Notes: a model not told the origin generated them from the sequence alone. DNA of 64,000 nt from Halorubellus salinus (GCF_020567525.1 NZ_JAJCVI010000001.1:806001-870000); one strand, 5' to 3'; shown: positions 42,724 through 50,771, counted from the stretch's first letter. Translations and numbers: made by a program.

Positions 42724-43386
42724 CTACGGGTTGCGCTTCTCGCCGTGGTCGTTCAGGACGTTCTTCAGGACGCGGTTCGCGCCGCGTCGAACGCGTTCGC
42801 TCGCAGCCTGCTGGCTGATGCCGAGGTCGGCGGCGACGTCCGAGAGCTTCCCGCCGCGAGGCACCTCGAAGTACCCGTGTTCGACGGCGGTGACGAGCGC
42901 GTCGTGTTGCTCGTCGGTGAGCCCGAGATCGAACGCGCCCACGGGGTCCTCTTCGAGCGTGTAGATGCGGTCGACGTGGAACTCGAGACCTTCCTCTTGA
43001 CAGCTGTTGTGGAAGTCCTGGAGGCCGACGTGGTCGCGGAACCGGAGGTGGAACACCCATCGTTCGTTGCCTTGCGCCTGGAGGATGGTGGCCCCGGAGT
43101 TCTCGAGGATGCGCGTGAGGCTCGTGACGGTCTCGTGCCAGACGACGTGGTAGAGCACGCGGTCGTGGACGTGACTGAGCGCCTCCAGTGACTCCACGAG
43201 TTCGTTCTCGCGGACGGCGCGCTCGAACGCCTCGAAGTCGGGCGCTTCCGCCCAGAAGTACGGCATGACGTTCCGGCCGGTCGGGACGACGCGTTCCAGT
43301 TCGATGTGTACGTCATCGAGGACGCTCGTCACGCGCCCGAGGTCGAACGCGTCCGCGTCGATGGTGAGCTCCACGATGACTACCAT
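42724..43386 (-). CDS. Bat-type HTH transcriptional regulator
   Basis: 220 aa, the bacterio-opsin-activator HTH family restricted mostly to haloarchaea. The C-terminal HTH_10 domain is LTDEQHDALVTAVEHGYFEV followed by GKLSDVAADLGISQQAASER and VRRGANRVLKNVL. The N-terminal 150 residues (from VELTIDADAFDLGRV) form the usual Bat sensor-like region without a recognisable PAS or GAF domain. Targets unknown. A TATA-like CTTTATA (complement of 43411-43417) is 28 bases upstream: leaderless transcript. Confidence 0.9.
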   Translation of the reverse strand: MVVIVELTIDADAFDLGRVTSVLDDVHIELERVVPTGRNVMPYFWAEAPDFEAFERAVRENELVESLEALSHVHDRVLYHVVWHETVTSLTRILENSGATILQAQGNERWVFHLRFRDHVGLQDFHNSCQEEGLEFHVDRIYTLEEDPVGAFDLGLTDEQHDALVTAVEHGYFEVPRGGKLSDVAADLGISQQAASERVRRGANRVLKNVLNDHGEKRNP

Positions 43387-43410
43387 GGCTATCCGAAGGC
43401 GGACTGCGGG

Positions 43411-43417
43411 TATAAAG
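43411..43417 (-). promoter_or_regulatory. TATA box for the Bat-type regulator
   Basis: tataaag on the plus strand (CTTTATA on the minus) is centred 28 bases before the start codon at 43386. Confidence 0.6.
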
Positions 43418-43485
43418 ACGTGTATCGAACAAGCACGGCGATTTCCCGTGCACCGAACTGGGATACGAACGTCGGCGGACGACCG

Positions 43486-43509
43486 CCGTGGCCTCGATGG
43501 AGGCCACGG
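43486..43509. promoter_or_regulatory. Perfect 10-bp inverted repeat upstream of the Bat-type regulator
   Basis: ccgtggcctc-gatg-gaggccacgg, 10-bp arms with a 4-base loop, about 100 bases before the regulator's start. A smaller ggcgg-acga-ccgcc overlaps its left arm. It could be a protein-binding palindrome or an RNA hairpin; no U-tract follows. Confidence 0.5.
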
Positions 43510-43631
43510 GACCAGACAGGAGGGGGGAATCGGTCCCGTGTGCCTGCACCGGCCACGAGCGAGGTCCGACGACGCACCCGAAGGGAGACGAGGCATCGTC
43601 TCGTCGTGCTCGCAACTGGTCCAGCACCGAC

Positions 43632-43743
43632 GCGAACGCGGCGACGCCCGACCGGGTGGCGCGAACGCGGTAACGCCCGACCGGGTGGCGTGAACGCGGT
43701 AACGCCCGACCGGGTGATGCGAACGCGGCGACGCCCTGCCCCG
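43632..43743. repeat. 29-bp tandem repeat, nearly four copies
   Basis: Units begin at 43632, 43661, 43690 and 43719; the consensus starts gcgaacgcggtaacgcccga and continues ccgggtggc. Copies 1-3 differ at only a few positions; copy 4 is truncated. It is perfectly tandem, with no spacers, so it is not a CRISPR array. It lies about 115 bases from the end of the small membrane protein gene at 43858. Confidence 0.85.
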
Positions 43744-43857
43744 GCGTCGTCCCCCACCACGGCTCGGAGAGCCTTTCTCGACGGTGACGTCGTCACAGCA
43801 ACGGCGCTCGCACATCGACGGTGTCGGTCGGCGTTCGTCGGCGGTCGCGACCGTCGG

Positions 43858-44067
43858 TCACTCGGTCGAGCCGTGGAGGTGGTGGACGTACCGTCGGACG
43901 AGTCCGCCGCCGACGACCAGTGCCGCGCCGAGTCCGAACAGGGGGAGCGTGGAGGCGACGAACGCCGGCGTGAGGTCGTTCCCTGCCGCGAGCGCGTACA
44001 GCAGGACGAACGAGCCGACGATGACGACGAGGCCGGCGAGCCGTCTGGTCGTCGATTCGGAGACCAT
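43858..44067 (-). CDS. Small two-helix membrane protein
   Basis: 69 aa, not recognised. Helices at about 9-28 (RLAGLVVIVGSFVLLYALAA) and 35-57 (FVASTLPLFGLGAALVVGGG), then RRYVHHLHGSTE. A TATA-like CTAAGTATAA (complement of 44088-44097) lies 26 bases before the ATG, giving a leaderless transcript. Confidence 0.72.
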   Translation of the reverse strand: MVSESTTRRLAGLVVIVGSFVLLYALAAGNDLTPAFVASTLPLFGLGAALVVGGGLVRRYVHHLHGSTE

Positions 44068-44170
44068 GGACAGTAATTGCCGACGGTTATACTTAGGGCG
44101 TGCGTTCTCGAGTCGTTTCGACGCCCGGTCGCACGACGCGACGAGTGCTCGCGACCGCGTCCCGGCCCGC

Positions 44171-44722
44171 TCAGACCGAGAGGTGCGTGGCGATGTCCGC
44201 CTCGGTGACGATACCGACGAGCTGCCCGCCGTCCTTCACGATGACGGCGTCCTGGTGGTCGAGGTAGTTGTCGACCTCGTCGACGGTCGCCTCGGGCGCC
44301 ACCGTCGCGAACCCCTCGTTCATCACGTCCGCGACCGGGAGCGCCTCGACGTCGCGGTCCTCGCGGTGCTCGCGGATGTCGCTGTTCGAGATGATACCGA
44401 CCGGCGTCCCCGTCTCGTCGACGACCGGAAGCTGGCTGAACCCGGCCTCCCCCATGATGTCGATCGCGCCAGCGACGCTGTCGTCCATCCGCACGGTCAC
44501 CACGTCGACGTGCATGATGTCGCGCGCTCGCCGTATCTCGCCTTCCGCCTCGTTCAGCGCCTCGACGATGCGGCGGAGCGTCGACAGTCGCGGGTCGACG
44601 TCGCCGCCCTCGATGCGTGCGACGAGCGGCTGGGAGACGTCGGCGGCGTCCGCGAGCTCGCTCTGCGTGAGGTCGAGCGCCTCACGGCGCTCCCGTAACT
44701 CCTCCTCCGTCGGCAGTTCCAT
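44171..44722 (-). CDS. HTH-CBS domain regulator
   Basis: 183 aa with an N-terminal XRE-type HTH (LRERREALDLTQSELADAAD, VSQPLVARIEGG, about 9-40) and a C-terminal pair of CBS domains (RDIMHVDVVTVRMDDSVAG to GIISNSDIREHRE, and VADVMNEGFATVAPEATVDE to LVGIVTEADIATHL). CBS pairs bind adenine nucleotides, so DNA binding may respond to AMP/ATP or a similar ligand. This architecture is widespread in archaea. A TATA-like CTTTTATTAC (complement of 44744-44753) is 27 bases upstream. Confidence 0.9.
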   Translation of the reverse strand: MELPTEEELRERREALDLTQSELADAADVSQPLVARIEGGDVDPRLSTLRRIVEALNEAEGEIRRARDIMHVDVVTVRMDDSVAGAIDIMGEAGFSQLPVVDETGTPVGIISNSDIREHREDRDVEALPVADVMNEGFATVAPEATVDEVDNYLDHQDAVIVKDGGQLVGIVTEADIATHLSV

Positions 44723-44804
44723 ACCCGAACGGGATTACCCGAAGTAATAAAAGTGTTGTCGGTCGCGAGCGACCGCGACCTCGAGAGGAACGCCCCGCGG
44801 CCGA

Positions 44805-45167
44805 TTACTCGTCGTCCTCGTCTTCCTCGGTCAGGACCGTCTCCACGACCGAGAGCGGGACGTCCCGCAGCGCGCCGCCGACCTCGCTCTTCGCGATGCG
44901 CTTGGCGTGCTCCTCGCTGTCCGCGTTGAACACGTCCATCTCCAGCAGGAGGCCGACGAGTGCGGTGTCCGCGGCCACGAACGCGGAGTCGAAGACCTCG
45001 GCGCACGCCGGGCACTGCGTGCCGCCGACGTTCACCTCGACGTACTCCTTGCCCGAGTCGTTCAGTCGCTTCCCGGCTTCGCTGACCGCAACCCCGATGG
45101 CGTCCTCGACGTTGTCGACATCACGAACCAACCACGCGGCTTCCATCGCAACGAGGTAATTGCTCAT
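44805..45167 (-). CDS. UPF0212/DUF555 family protein
   Basis: 120-aa archaeal protein of unknown function. It begins MSNYLVAMEAAWLVRDVDNV, has GKEYVEVNVGGTQCPACAEV with a CPAC pair that might bind metal, FVAADTALVGLLLEMDVFNA, and HAKRIAKSEVGGALRDVPL near the end. The family is conserved across methanogens and haloarchaea. The ORF opens further upstream, but the extension is repetitive (the 27-bp repeat) and not part of the family. Confidence 0.88.
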   Translation of the reverse strand: MSNYLVAMEAAWLVRDVDNVEDAIGVAVSEAGKRLNDSGKEYVEVNVGGTQCPACAEVFDSAFVAADTALVGLLLEMDVFNADSEEHAKRIAKSEVGGALRDVPLSVVETVLTEEDEDDE

Positions 45168-45308
45168 ACCAACCCGTGTGGGTTCGAGCAAGGCTAGGTT
45201 TGCGGTTCGTCCGCCCCACGGGCCGGCGTGGCGTGCCACGGCCCCGTCCTCGCGGCCGCGGGCCGTCAGCGGACGTCGCTCGACGCGTGCGACCGCTGGT
45301 CGCGACAC

Positions 45309-45362
45309 GCGCACCGGCTGGCTCCCGCTCGTCACGCGTACCGGGTGGCTCCCGCTCATCAC
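45309..45362. repeat. 27-bp direct repeat, two copies
   Basis: Units 45309-45335 and 45336-45362 share the form gcgyaccggstggctcccgc then tcrtcac, with three mismatches. They lie about 140 bases upstream of the UPF0212 gene and just before the possible RNA locus at 45382. Confidence 0.8.
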
Positions 45363-45381
45363 TGCGTAAGTTATGGCGAAC

Positions 45382-45517
45382 CTACGGCGACGAGGGGCGA
45401 ACGACCCTGGTTAGCGCGTGGTTGGAGAGCCGTAGAGGCGCCCCGAGTACCACCCAGGTCGCCTCGGAGACAACTCCGCTTGAACCGCCAGACTGCGTCG
45501 GGGTGCGCGAGACACCC
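45382..45517 (+). ncRNA. Candidate structured RNA in a 420-base gap
   Basis: No ORF here looks coding, yet the sequence holds a run of adjacent stems: ctacggc/gccgtag (45382-45388 with 45429-45435), gaggcg/cgcctc (45435-45440 with 45460-45465), cggag-acaa-ctccg (45465-45478) and gggtg-cgcgaga-caccc (45501-45517). A TATA-like taagttat at about 45367-45374 could drive it on the plus strand. It does not match the tRNA, 7S or RNase P features I know. The strand is chosen from that box; in GC-rich DNA such stems can be chance. Confidence 0.3.
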
Positions 45518-45550
45518 TCACCCACCATCCATCCGAAACCCCCCGACAAG

Positions 45551-45558
45551 CTTATATA
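45551..45558 (+). promoter_or_regulatory. TATA box for the 56-aa membrane protein gene
   Basis: cttatata, in acaagcttatataggc, is one of the clearest TATA boxes in the window. Predicted transcription start about 45582, seven bases before ATG 45589. Confidence 0.65.
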
Positions 45559-45588
45559 GGCAGTCGCGTAGCGTCAGGGTGAAGTCCG

Positions 45589-45759
45589 ATGATAGAACGG
45601 GCACTCGCTGCCACGCTGTTCGCGCTGTACCAGGCCACCATCGCGATGGGCATCGCGCTCCTCCCGCTGGCACTCATCACCCGTCGGTTCGGGTTCACGC
45701 TCCCGGTCGACCGCCTCGTCGACGCCACGGAGCGCGCCTACGAGCACACCGCCCCCTGA
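45589..45759 (+). CDS. 56-aa small membrane protein, not previously apparent from size-filtered calling
   Basis: ORF of 57 codons: MIERALAATLFALYQATIAM then a continuous hydrophobic helix GIALLPLALITRRFGFTLPV and a C-terminal VDRLVDATERAYEHTAP. One or two membrane segments with an Arg-Arg boundary. Support for a real gene: a strong TATA box at the right distance, G/C-rich third positions and an amphipathic acidic tail. Similar short proteins seem familiar from haloarchaea, but I cannot name the family. It converges with moaC, 111 bases away. Confidence 0.68.
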   Translation: MIERALAATLFALYQATIAMGIALLPLALITRRFGFTLPVDRLVDATERAYEHTAP

Positions 45760-45870
45760 ACGCGCCGGCAGCACCACCGAACTGGCGATCGCTTCTCCGA
45801 ACACTCGATGCCGACGGAGCCACTGCCACGCGAACGACCGAAGCGCAGTTCACGGCCGTCCGCTCGAAGC

Positions 45871-46413
45871 TCACTCCGTGACCGGCCGTTTCGTCTTCTC
45901 GACGACGCGCACGTCCTCGACGCGCGCGGTCGGGTACTCGCCGTCCCCGTCCTTCTCGACGGCTTTCACCATGTCGAAGACGACGTTCAGTCCCGTCGTC
46001 ACCCCTTCGAGTGCCTCCATCTCGCAACCGGTCTTCCCCGTGGTCTCGACGGCGACGGTGAGCGATACCGCGTCGTCGTCGAACGCGAACTCGGTGTCGA
46101 CGTTCGTGATGGGTATCTGGTGACAGAGCGGGATGGTCTCCCACGTGTGCTTGACCGCCTGGATAGCGCCGACGCGAGCCGTCGCCAGCACGTCGCCCTT
46201 CTCGACGTCGTCCGCGCGGATCGCGGCGACCGACGCGGGCGAGAGCGCGAGCCGGCCGCGGGCGACCGCGCGCCGCGCCGTCTCGGGTTTGTCGCCGACG
46301 TCGACCATGCTCGCCTCGCCGTCGTCCACGTGCGTCAGCGCCTCGCGGTCACCGCCGCCCCCGGTCCGGTCGTCGCCACCGAGCGGGCCGTCACCGTCGT
46401 CGCCCTCAGGCAT
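45871..46413 (-). CDS. moaC: Cyclic pyranopterin monophosphate synthase
   Basis: Second step of molybdenum-cofactor synthesis, forming cPMP from the MoaA product. Conserved elements: MVDVGDKPETARRAVARGRL, QAVKHTWETIPLCHQIPITN (active-site His-Gln region), ETTGKTGCEMEALEGVTTGL and FDMVKAVEKDG. Length 180 aa, with an acidic Gly-rich N-terminal extension of about 30 residues. Its start overlaps the end of the NAD(P)HX repair gene by 8 bases, so they are co-transcribed. A molybdoenzyme gene lies in this window at 40005. Confidence 0.95.
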   Translation of the reverse strand: MPEGDDGDGPLGGDDRTGGGGDREALTHVDDGEASMVDVGDKPETARRAVARGRLALSPASVAAIRADDVEKGDVLATARVGAIQAVKHTWETIPLCHQIPITNVDTEFAFDDDAVSLTVAVETTGKTGCEMEALEGVTTGLNVVFDMVKAVEKDGDGEYPTARVEDVRVVEKTKRPVTE

Positions 46414-47851
46414 CGCGCTCTCCCCACATCGCTCGCGGTACCTCGTCGAGCAGGTCGCTCGCGAGCAGGCCGTACCCCTGGTCGTCGACGACGGCGTCGC
46501 CGGCGGCGCCGTTGACGTACGCGCCGATCGCGCCCGCGGTGACGGCGTCGTGGGTCGCGAACAGCGCGCCGCAGACGCCCGCGAGGACGTCGCCGGTGCC
46601 GCCGACGGTCATCCCAGGGTTCCCCGTGCGGTTCACGCGCGTGGTGTCGCCGTCCGTGACGACGTCGTGCGCGCCCTTCACGAGGAGCGTCACGTCGAGC
46701 TCGGCGGCGAGCGCCTCGGCGTTCGCGGCGCGGTCGCGCCAGTCGTCGGCGGGCTCGCCACCCATCCGTTCGAACTCGCCCTGATGGGGCGTACAGAGGA
46801 GGTCGGCGTCCGTGTCGACGTCGGGAACCATCTGGAGTGCGTCCGCGTCCACGACCACCTTCCCGTCGTACAGCGAGAGGAAGTCCTCGACGGCGTCGAG
46901 CGTCCCGTCGCTCGCGCCCAGGCCCGGGCCGAGGACGACGCAGTCGGCGTCCAGCGCCTCGTCGAGCAACTGGTCGACGTGCCGTTCGAGCACGAGATCG
47001 CCCGCGAGCTCGCGGACGATGAGGCCCGCCTCGTACCCCTGGACGACGTCCGCGACGCGACTGGGCGTGGCGACGAACGCGAGGTCCGCGCCGGCACGCA
47101 TCGCGGCCTGGCCGCTCAACGCCGGCGCGCCGGTGTAGGGACCGCCGCCGACGACGAGCACGCGCCCGAAGTCGCCCTTGTGCGCGTCGCTCGGTCGCGA
47201 TATCGCCTGGAGGTCGCCGCGTTCGACGAACGTCTCCGCCGCGTCGGGGATGCCGATGTCCGCGACCGTCACGTCGACGTCGAGGTCGACGAGTCCGGGC
47301 TTCTGGTCGTGGAACGTCACGACGTGGTCCGCGTCGACCGCCACCCCCTCGGCCTCGCCGGTGTCCGCGTTCACGCCACTGGGGACGTCCACGGCGACGA
47401 CGGTCGCGTCCGCGTCGTTGATCGCGCGAGCGGCGGTCGCCTCGGGTTCGCGGAGCGCGCCCGCGACGCCCGTGCCGAGCATCGCGTCCACGACGACGTC
47501 GCACTCGGGGAGCGAGAACGCCGTGGAGTCCCCGACCGTCCGCGTGTCGTACTCGGCGGCCTGGAGTGCGTCCCAGTTCTCGCGAGCGATGTCCGTCCCG
47601 ATGTCGCCCGGGGCACCGAGGAGGACGGTCGTGACGTCGTACTCCTCGAGGAATCGCGCGGCGACGAACGCGTCCCCGCCGTTGTTCCCGCGGCCCGCGA
47701 CGACGACCACGCGGTCGCCTGCGTCCGCGTCGGCGTGCTCGTGGACGACGCGCGCGACGGCGTGCCCCGAGCTCTCCATGAGTTGCTTCCGGGGGACGCC
47801 GAGCGCCGCGGCGTTCGCGTCCACCGCTGCCATCCTGTCGCTGGAAATCAT
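46406..47851 (-). CDS. nnr: Bifunctional NAD(P)H-hydrate repair enzyme (epimerase + dehydratase)
   Basis: 481-aa fusion that repairs hydrated NAD(P)H. The N-terminal epimerase domain (about 1-215) has VVVVAGRGNNGGDAFVAARF and VVVDAMLGTGVAGALREPEA. The C-terminal ADP-dependent dehydratase (about 225-481) has KGDFGRVLVVGGGPYTGAPA, VVLGPGLGASDGTLDAVEDF, LCTPHQGEFERMGGEP, NRTGNPGMTVGGTGDVLAGV and a final NGAAGDAVVDDQGYGLLASD. Standard domain order for archaeal Nnr. First gene of a unit with moaC. Confidence 0.95.
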   Translation of the reverse strand: MISSDRMAAVDANAAALGVPRKQLMESSGHAVARVVHEHADADAGDRVVVVAGRGNNGGDAFVAARFLEEYDVTTVLLGAPGDIGTDIARENWDALQAAEYDTRTVGDSTAFSLPECDVVVDAMLGTGVAGALREPEATAARAINDADATVVAVDVPSGVNADTGEAEGVAVDADHVVTFHDQKPGLVDLDVDVTVADIGIPDAAETFVERGDLQAISRPSDAHKGDFGRVLVVGGGPYTGAPALSGQAAMRAGADLAFVATPSRVADVVQGYEAGLIVRELAGDLVLERHVDQLLDEALDADCVVLGPGLGASDGTLDAVEDFLSLYDGKVVVDADALQMVPDVDTDADLLCTPHQGEFERMGGEPADDWRDRAANAEALAAELDVTLLVKGAHDVVTDGDTTRVNRTGNPGMTVGGTGDVLAGVCGALFATHDAVTAGAIGAYVNGAAGDAVVDDQGYGLLASDLLDEVPRAMWGERDA

Positions 47852-47967
47852 GGTCGGAGGTTCGCTCGCCGACGTGAAAAAGGAGGCGTCGACGGGGCCG
47901 CAGGGGCGATGCGGGGGCGACGCGGGGTCGGCGCGGAGGTAGCGCGGAAGCGAAGGTGGTCCTACCG

Positions 47968-48246
47968 CTACCGGCGCACGCGGAATCCGTCGACGCCCTC
48001 GGGGTCGCCGTACTCGACGTCGACGTCGTCGACGCGCGCCGCGGGCGACCCCTCGTGGCAGAACGAGACCATCGCCTCGACGGCGGCGTGCTCGCCCTCG
48101 AAGACGGCTTCGACGCGCCCGTCGTCGAGGTTCCGCACCCAGCCGTCGACGCCCTCGGCCTGCGCGGTCTGTCGCGTGGTGTCCCGGAAGAAGACGCCCT
48201 GGACGCGCCCCGAGACGAAGACGTGCGCTCGCGTACGGTCGGTCAT
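47968..48246 (-). CDS. acyP: Acylphosphatase
   Basis: 92-aa enzyme that hydrolyses acyl phosphates. The catalytic loop is HVFVSGRVQGVFFRDTTRQT with the phosphate-binding Arg, followed by the catalytic Asn in GWVRNLDDGRVEAVFEGE and AVEAMVSFCHEGSPAARVDD. Start ATG at complement 48244-48246. Small stand-alone gene, divergent from the M24 peptidase gene. Confidence 0.95.
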   Translation of the reverse strand: MTDRTRAHVFVSGRVQGVFFRDTTRQTAQAEGVDGWVRNLDDGRVEAVFEGEHAAVEAMVSFCHEGSPAARVDDVDVEYGDPEGVDGFRVRR

Positions 48247-48396
48247 ACTCGGATATCCGACCGCGGGCCTCTTGAACCGTGGGGGACCGTCGGGCGCCTG
48301 GACCCGGAGCGACACACCTGTGGCTCGAACCACGGATGGCGACGACGCCGGTCGCGGTGGGGAACCCTGAAGCCCCGTCCGGTCGACGACCCGAGT

Positions 48397-49533
48397 ATGA
48401 CAGCGCACGTCGACGAGGCGACGTTCCGCGACCGGACCGAGCGCGTGCAGCGCGCGCTCGCCGACGCCGACGCCGACCTCGCCGTCCTCTTCCCGAGTTC
48501 GAACCTCCACTACGTCGCGGGGTTCGACGAGGAGCCCGCCGAACGCCACCTGTTCCTGTTCGTCCCCAGGGACGGCGACCCCGCGTTCGTGGTACCGAGC
48601 CTCTACGAGAGCCAGGTCCGCGCGGAGTCGTGGGTCGACGCGGTGCACGCGTACGCCGACGACGCAGACCCGATGGCGGTCGTCGAGGACGTCCTCGACG
48701 ACGTCCTGTGGGGCGTCGACGGGAAGCCGCGCGTGCTCGTCGACGATTCGATGTGGGCGACGTTCACGCAGGACCTCCGCGAGGCCGTCCCGGGCGCGTC
48801 GTGGGGGCTGGCGAGCGAGGCGCTGGAACCCGTTCGGGTCCGGAAGGACGACGCGGAGCTGGCGGCGCTCCGCGAGGCCGGCCGTGTCGCGGACGCGGTC
48901 AGCGAGTGGGTGCGGGCGCGCGGCGAGGACGTCGTGGGGATGACCGAGACCGAACTGGCGGGCGACATCGAAGGCGCGCTCCGCGAACGCGGTGCGAGCG
49001 GGCTGGCGTTCCCCGTCATCGTCGGCTCGGGACCGAACGGCGCGATGCCGCATCACACGCACGGGGACCGCGTCGTCGAGCGCGGCGACCCGGTGGTGCT
49101 CGACTTCGGCGGGTTCGTCGACGACTACCCGGGCGACCAGACGCGGACGGTCGTGTTCGCTGGCGATCCACCCGACGAGTTCGAGCACGTCCACGACGTC
49201 GTCCGCGAGGCACAGCAGGCGGGCGTAGACGCCGTCGAACCGGGTGTGGAAGCACGGGCGGTCGACGCCGCGGCGCGCGAGGTCATCGCGGACGCCGGGT
49301 ACGGCGACGCGTTCGTGCATCGCACCGGTCACGGCGTGGGGCTGGCCGTCCACGAGTCGCCGTACGTCGTCGCCGGGAACGACCGCGAGCTCGAACCCGG
49401 GATGGTGTGCTCGATAGAGCCCGGCGTCTACCTCGACGGCGAGTTCGGCGTCCGCATCGAGGACCTCGTCGTCGTCACCGAGGACGGCTGCGAGCGACTG
49501 AACCACAGCGACCGCGGCTGGCGCGCCCCGTAG
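48397..49533 (+). CDS. Xaa-Pro aminopeptidase-like M24 metallopeptidase
   Basis: 378 aa: creatinase-like N-terminal domain (LAVLFPSSNLHYVAGFDEEP) and pita-bread catalytic domain with all five metal ligands: Asp in VVLDFGGFVDDYPG, Asp in GDQTRTVVFAG, His in HRTGHGVGLAVHE, Glu in CSIEPGVYLD and Glu in GVRIEDLVVV. It should cleave N-terminal residues ahead of proline. ATG 48397 puts the N-terminal helix RVQRALADADADL in the usual place. Confidence 0.92.
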   Translation: MTAHVDEATFRDRTERVQRALADADADLAVLFPSSNLHYVAGFDEEPAERHLFLFVPRDGDPAFVVPSLYESQVRAESWVDAVHAYADDADPMAVVEDVLDDVLWGVDGKPRVLVDDSMWATFTQDLREAVPGASWGLASEALEPVRVRKDDAELAALREAGRVADAVSEWVRARGEDVVGMTETELAGDIEGALRERGASGLAFPVIVGSGPNGAMPHHTHGDRVVERGDPVVLDFGGFVDDYPGDQTRTVVFAGDPPDEFEHVHDVVREAQQAGVDAVEPGVEARAVDAAAREVIADAGYGDAFVHRTGHGVGLAVHESPYVVAGNDRELEPGMVCSIEPGVYLDGEFGVRIEDLVVVTEDGCERLNHSDRGWRAP

Positions 49534-49611
49534 CTCGCGGTCGCCGTCGAGGACGGCGCCCGCGGCGTGGCACCCGCAACGCTTTGGACGGACACCGTCG
49601 TATGGTAACGT

Positions 49612-50154
49612 ATGGCAAGTATCGCGAGCGTCACCTTCCGGGAAGCGACCGCGGACGACGTCGACGCCATCCGCGACGTGGCCCGAACGACCTGGGAATC
49701 GGACTACCCGAACGTCGTGAACCGCGAGTCCATCACCGACACCGTCGAGTCGTGGTACGGGGCCGACCAGCTCGCCGCCGACGTCCGCCGCGGTGACGCG
49801 CTCGTCCTCGTCGCCGAACGCCGCGACGCCGACGCCGCCAGCGACGAGACGACCGACGACGACACCACCATCGTCGGGTTCGTGCACGCCGTCGTCGACG
49901 GCGACCGCGGGACGCTCCTCCGCGCGTACGTCCACCCAGACGCACGCAGCGAGGGCCTCGGCCGCGGCCTCGTCGACGCCGCCCTCGACGCGTTCCGCGA
50001 CCGCGGCTGCGAGCGCGCCGAAGCGATGGTACTCGCCCGTAACGACCCCGGGACCGCGTTCTACGAACGCCTCGGGTTCGAGCACGTCGCCACCGACACC
50101 ACCATCGTCGGCGGCGACGGCTACGACGAACGCGTCTACCTCAAGTACCTCTGA
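49612..50154 (+). CDS. GNAT family N-acetyltransferase
   Basis: 180 aa. VTFREATADDVDAIRDVART starts the fold; the acetyl-CoA motif A is LLRAYVHPDARSEGLGRGLV (R/Q-x2-G-x-G-x-G/A pattern) and motif B is ARNDPGTAFYERLGFEHVAT. Acceptor unknown. Two adjacent short genes follow in the same direction; the next is 65 bases on. Confidence 0.88.
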   Translation: MASIASVTFREATADDVDAIRDVARTTWESDYPNVVNRESITDTVESWYGADQLAADVRRGDALVLVAERRDADAASDETTDDDTTIVGFVHAVVDGDRGTLLRAYVHPDARSEGLGRGLVDAALDAFRDRGCERAEAMVLARNDPGTAFYERLGFEHVATDTTIVGGDGYDERVYLKYL

Positions 50155-50219
50155 CCGTCGAGCACCCTCGACCGCGCCCCCCAAGCGTCAAGACGGGTTC
50201 GAGCGTACCGTCGCCCGAG

Positions 50220-50771
50220 ATGAACGACGCGCAGGCGGACGCGACGCCCGACGTGTGGCCCGCTGACGAGCCCGTGCAGGCCGCGTGGCCGCACAACACG
50301 TGCTACGGCTGCGGGCAGGCGAACCCCGACGGCCACCAGCTCGAGAGCTACCTGAGCGACGACGGCGACGCGCTCGTCGCGACGTTCGACCCCGAGCCGA
50401 CCCACGCCGCTGGCTACCCGGACTTCGTGTACGGCGGCCTGCTCGCGAGTATCGTCGACTGCCACAGCATCTGGACCGCGATGACCGCGCGCTACGTCGA
50501 CGAGGGACGCCGACTCCTCGACGACGACCCGCTGCGCATGTACGTCACCGGCGAGCTGACGACGCGGTACCTCGCGCCGACGCCGATCGACGAACCCATC
50601 CACCTCCGCGCGTGGGTCGACGGCGACGTCGGCCCGAAGACCACCGTCGTCTGCGAGGCTGGCCCCGAAGGCGGCGACCCCACGGTCGAGGCCGAGGCGG
50701 TCGCCATCGAGATGCGCGACCCACCCGCTATCGACGCGGCGAGCGACTGGACGCACTTCCAGCACGGGTAG
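50220..50771 (+). CDS. Hotdog-fold thioesterase (PaaI-like)
   Basis: 183 aa with one hotdog domain: NTCYGCGQANPDGHQLESYL near residue 26 (a CYGCG pair typical of this subgroup), PTHAAGYPDFVYGGLLASIV (catalytic helix region; GG) and LTTRYLAPTPIDEPIHLRAW. It would hydrolyse a CoA thioester; substrate unknown. Convergent with the propeller protein gene. Confidence 0.82.
   Translation: MNDAQADATPDVWPADEPVQAAWPHNTCYGCGQANPDGHQLESYLSDDGDALVATFDPEPTHAAGYPDFVYGGLLASIVDCHSIWTAMTARYVDEGRRLLDDDPLRMYVTGELTTRYLAPTPIDEPIHLRAWVDGDVGPKTTVVCEAGPEGGDPTVEAEAVAIEMRDPPAIDAASDWTHFQHG

Larger units (their letters stand above)
43387..43857. other. 470-base intergenic region with palindrome and tandem repeats
   Basis: Contains the Bat-type regulator promoter (43411-43417), a perfect 10-bp inverted repeat (43486-43509) and a 29-bp tandem repeat (43632-43743). 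No ORF here shows family motifs or haloarchaeal protein composition. Confidence 0.55.

Noticed and set aside
43632-43743. Possible CRISPR array
   Set aside because: The 29-base units abut directly with no spacers, there are fewer than four copies and no cas gene is in the window.
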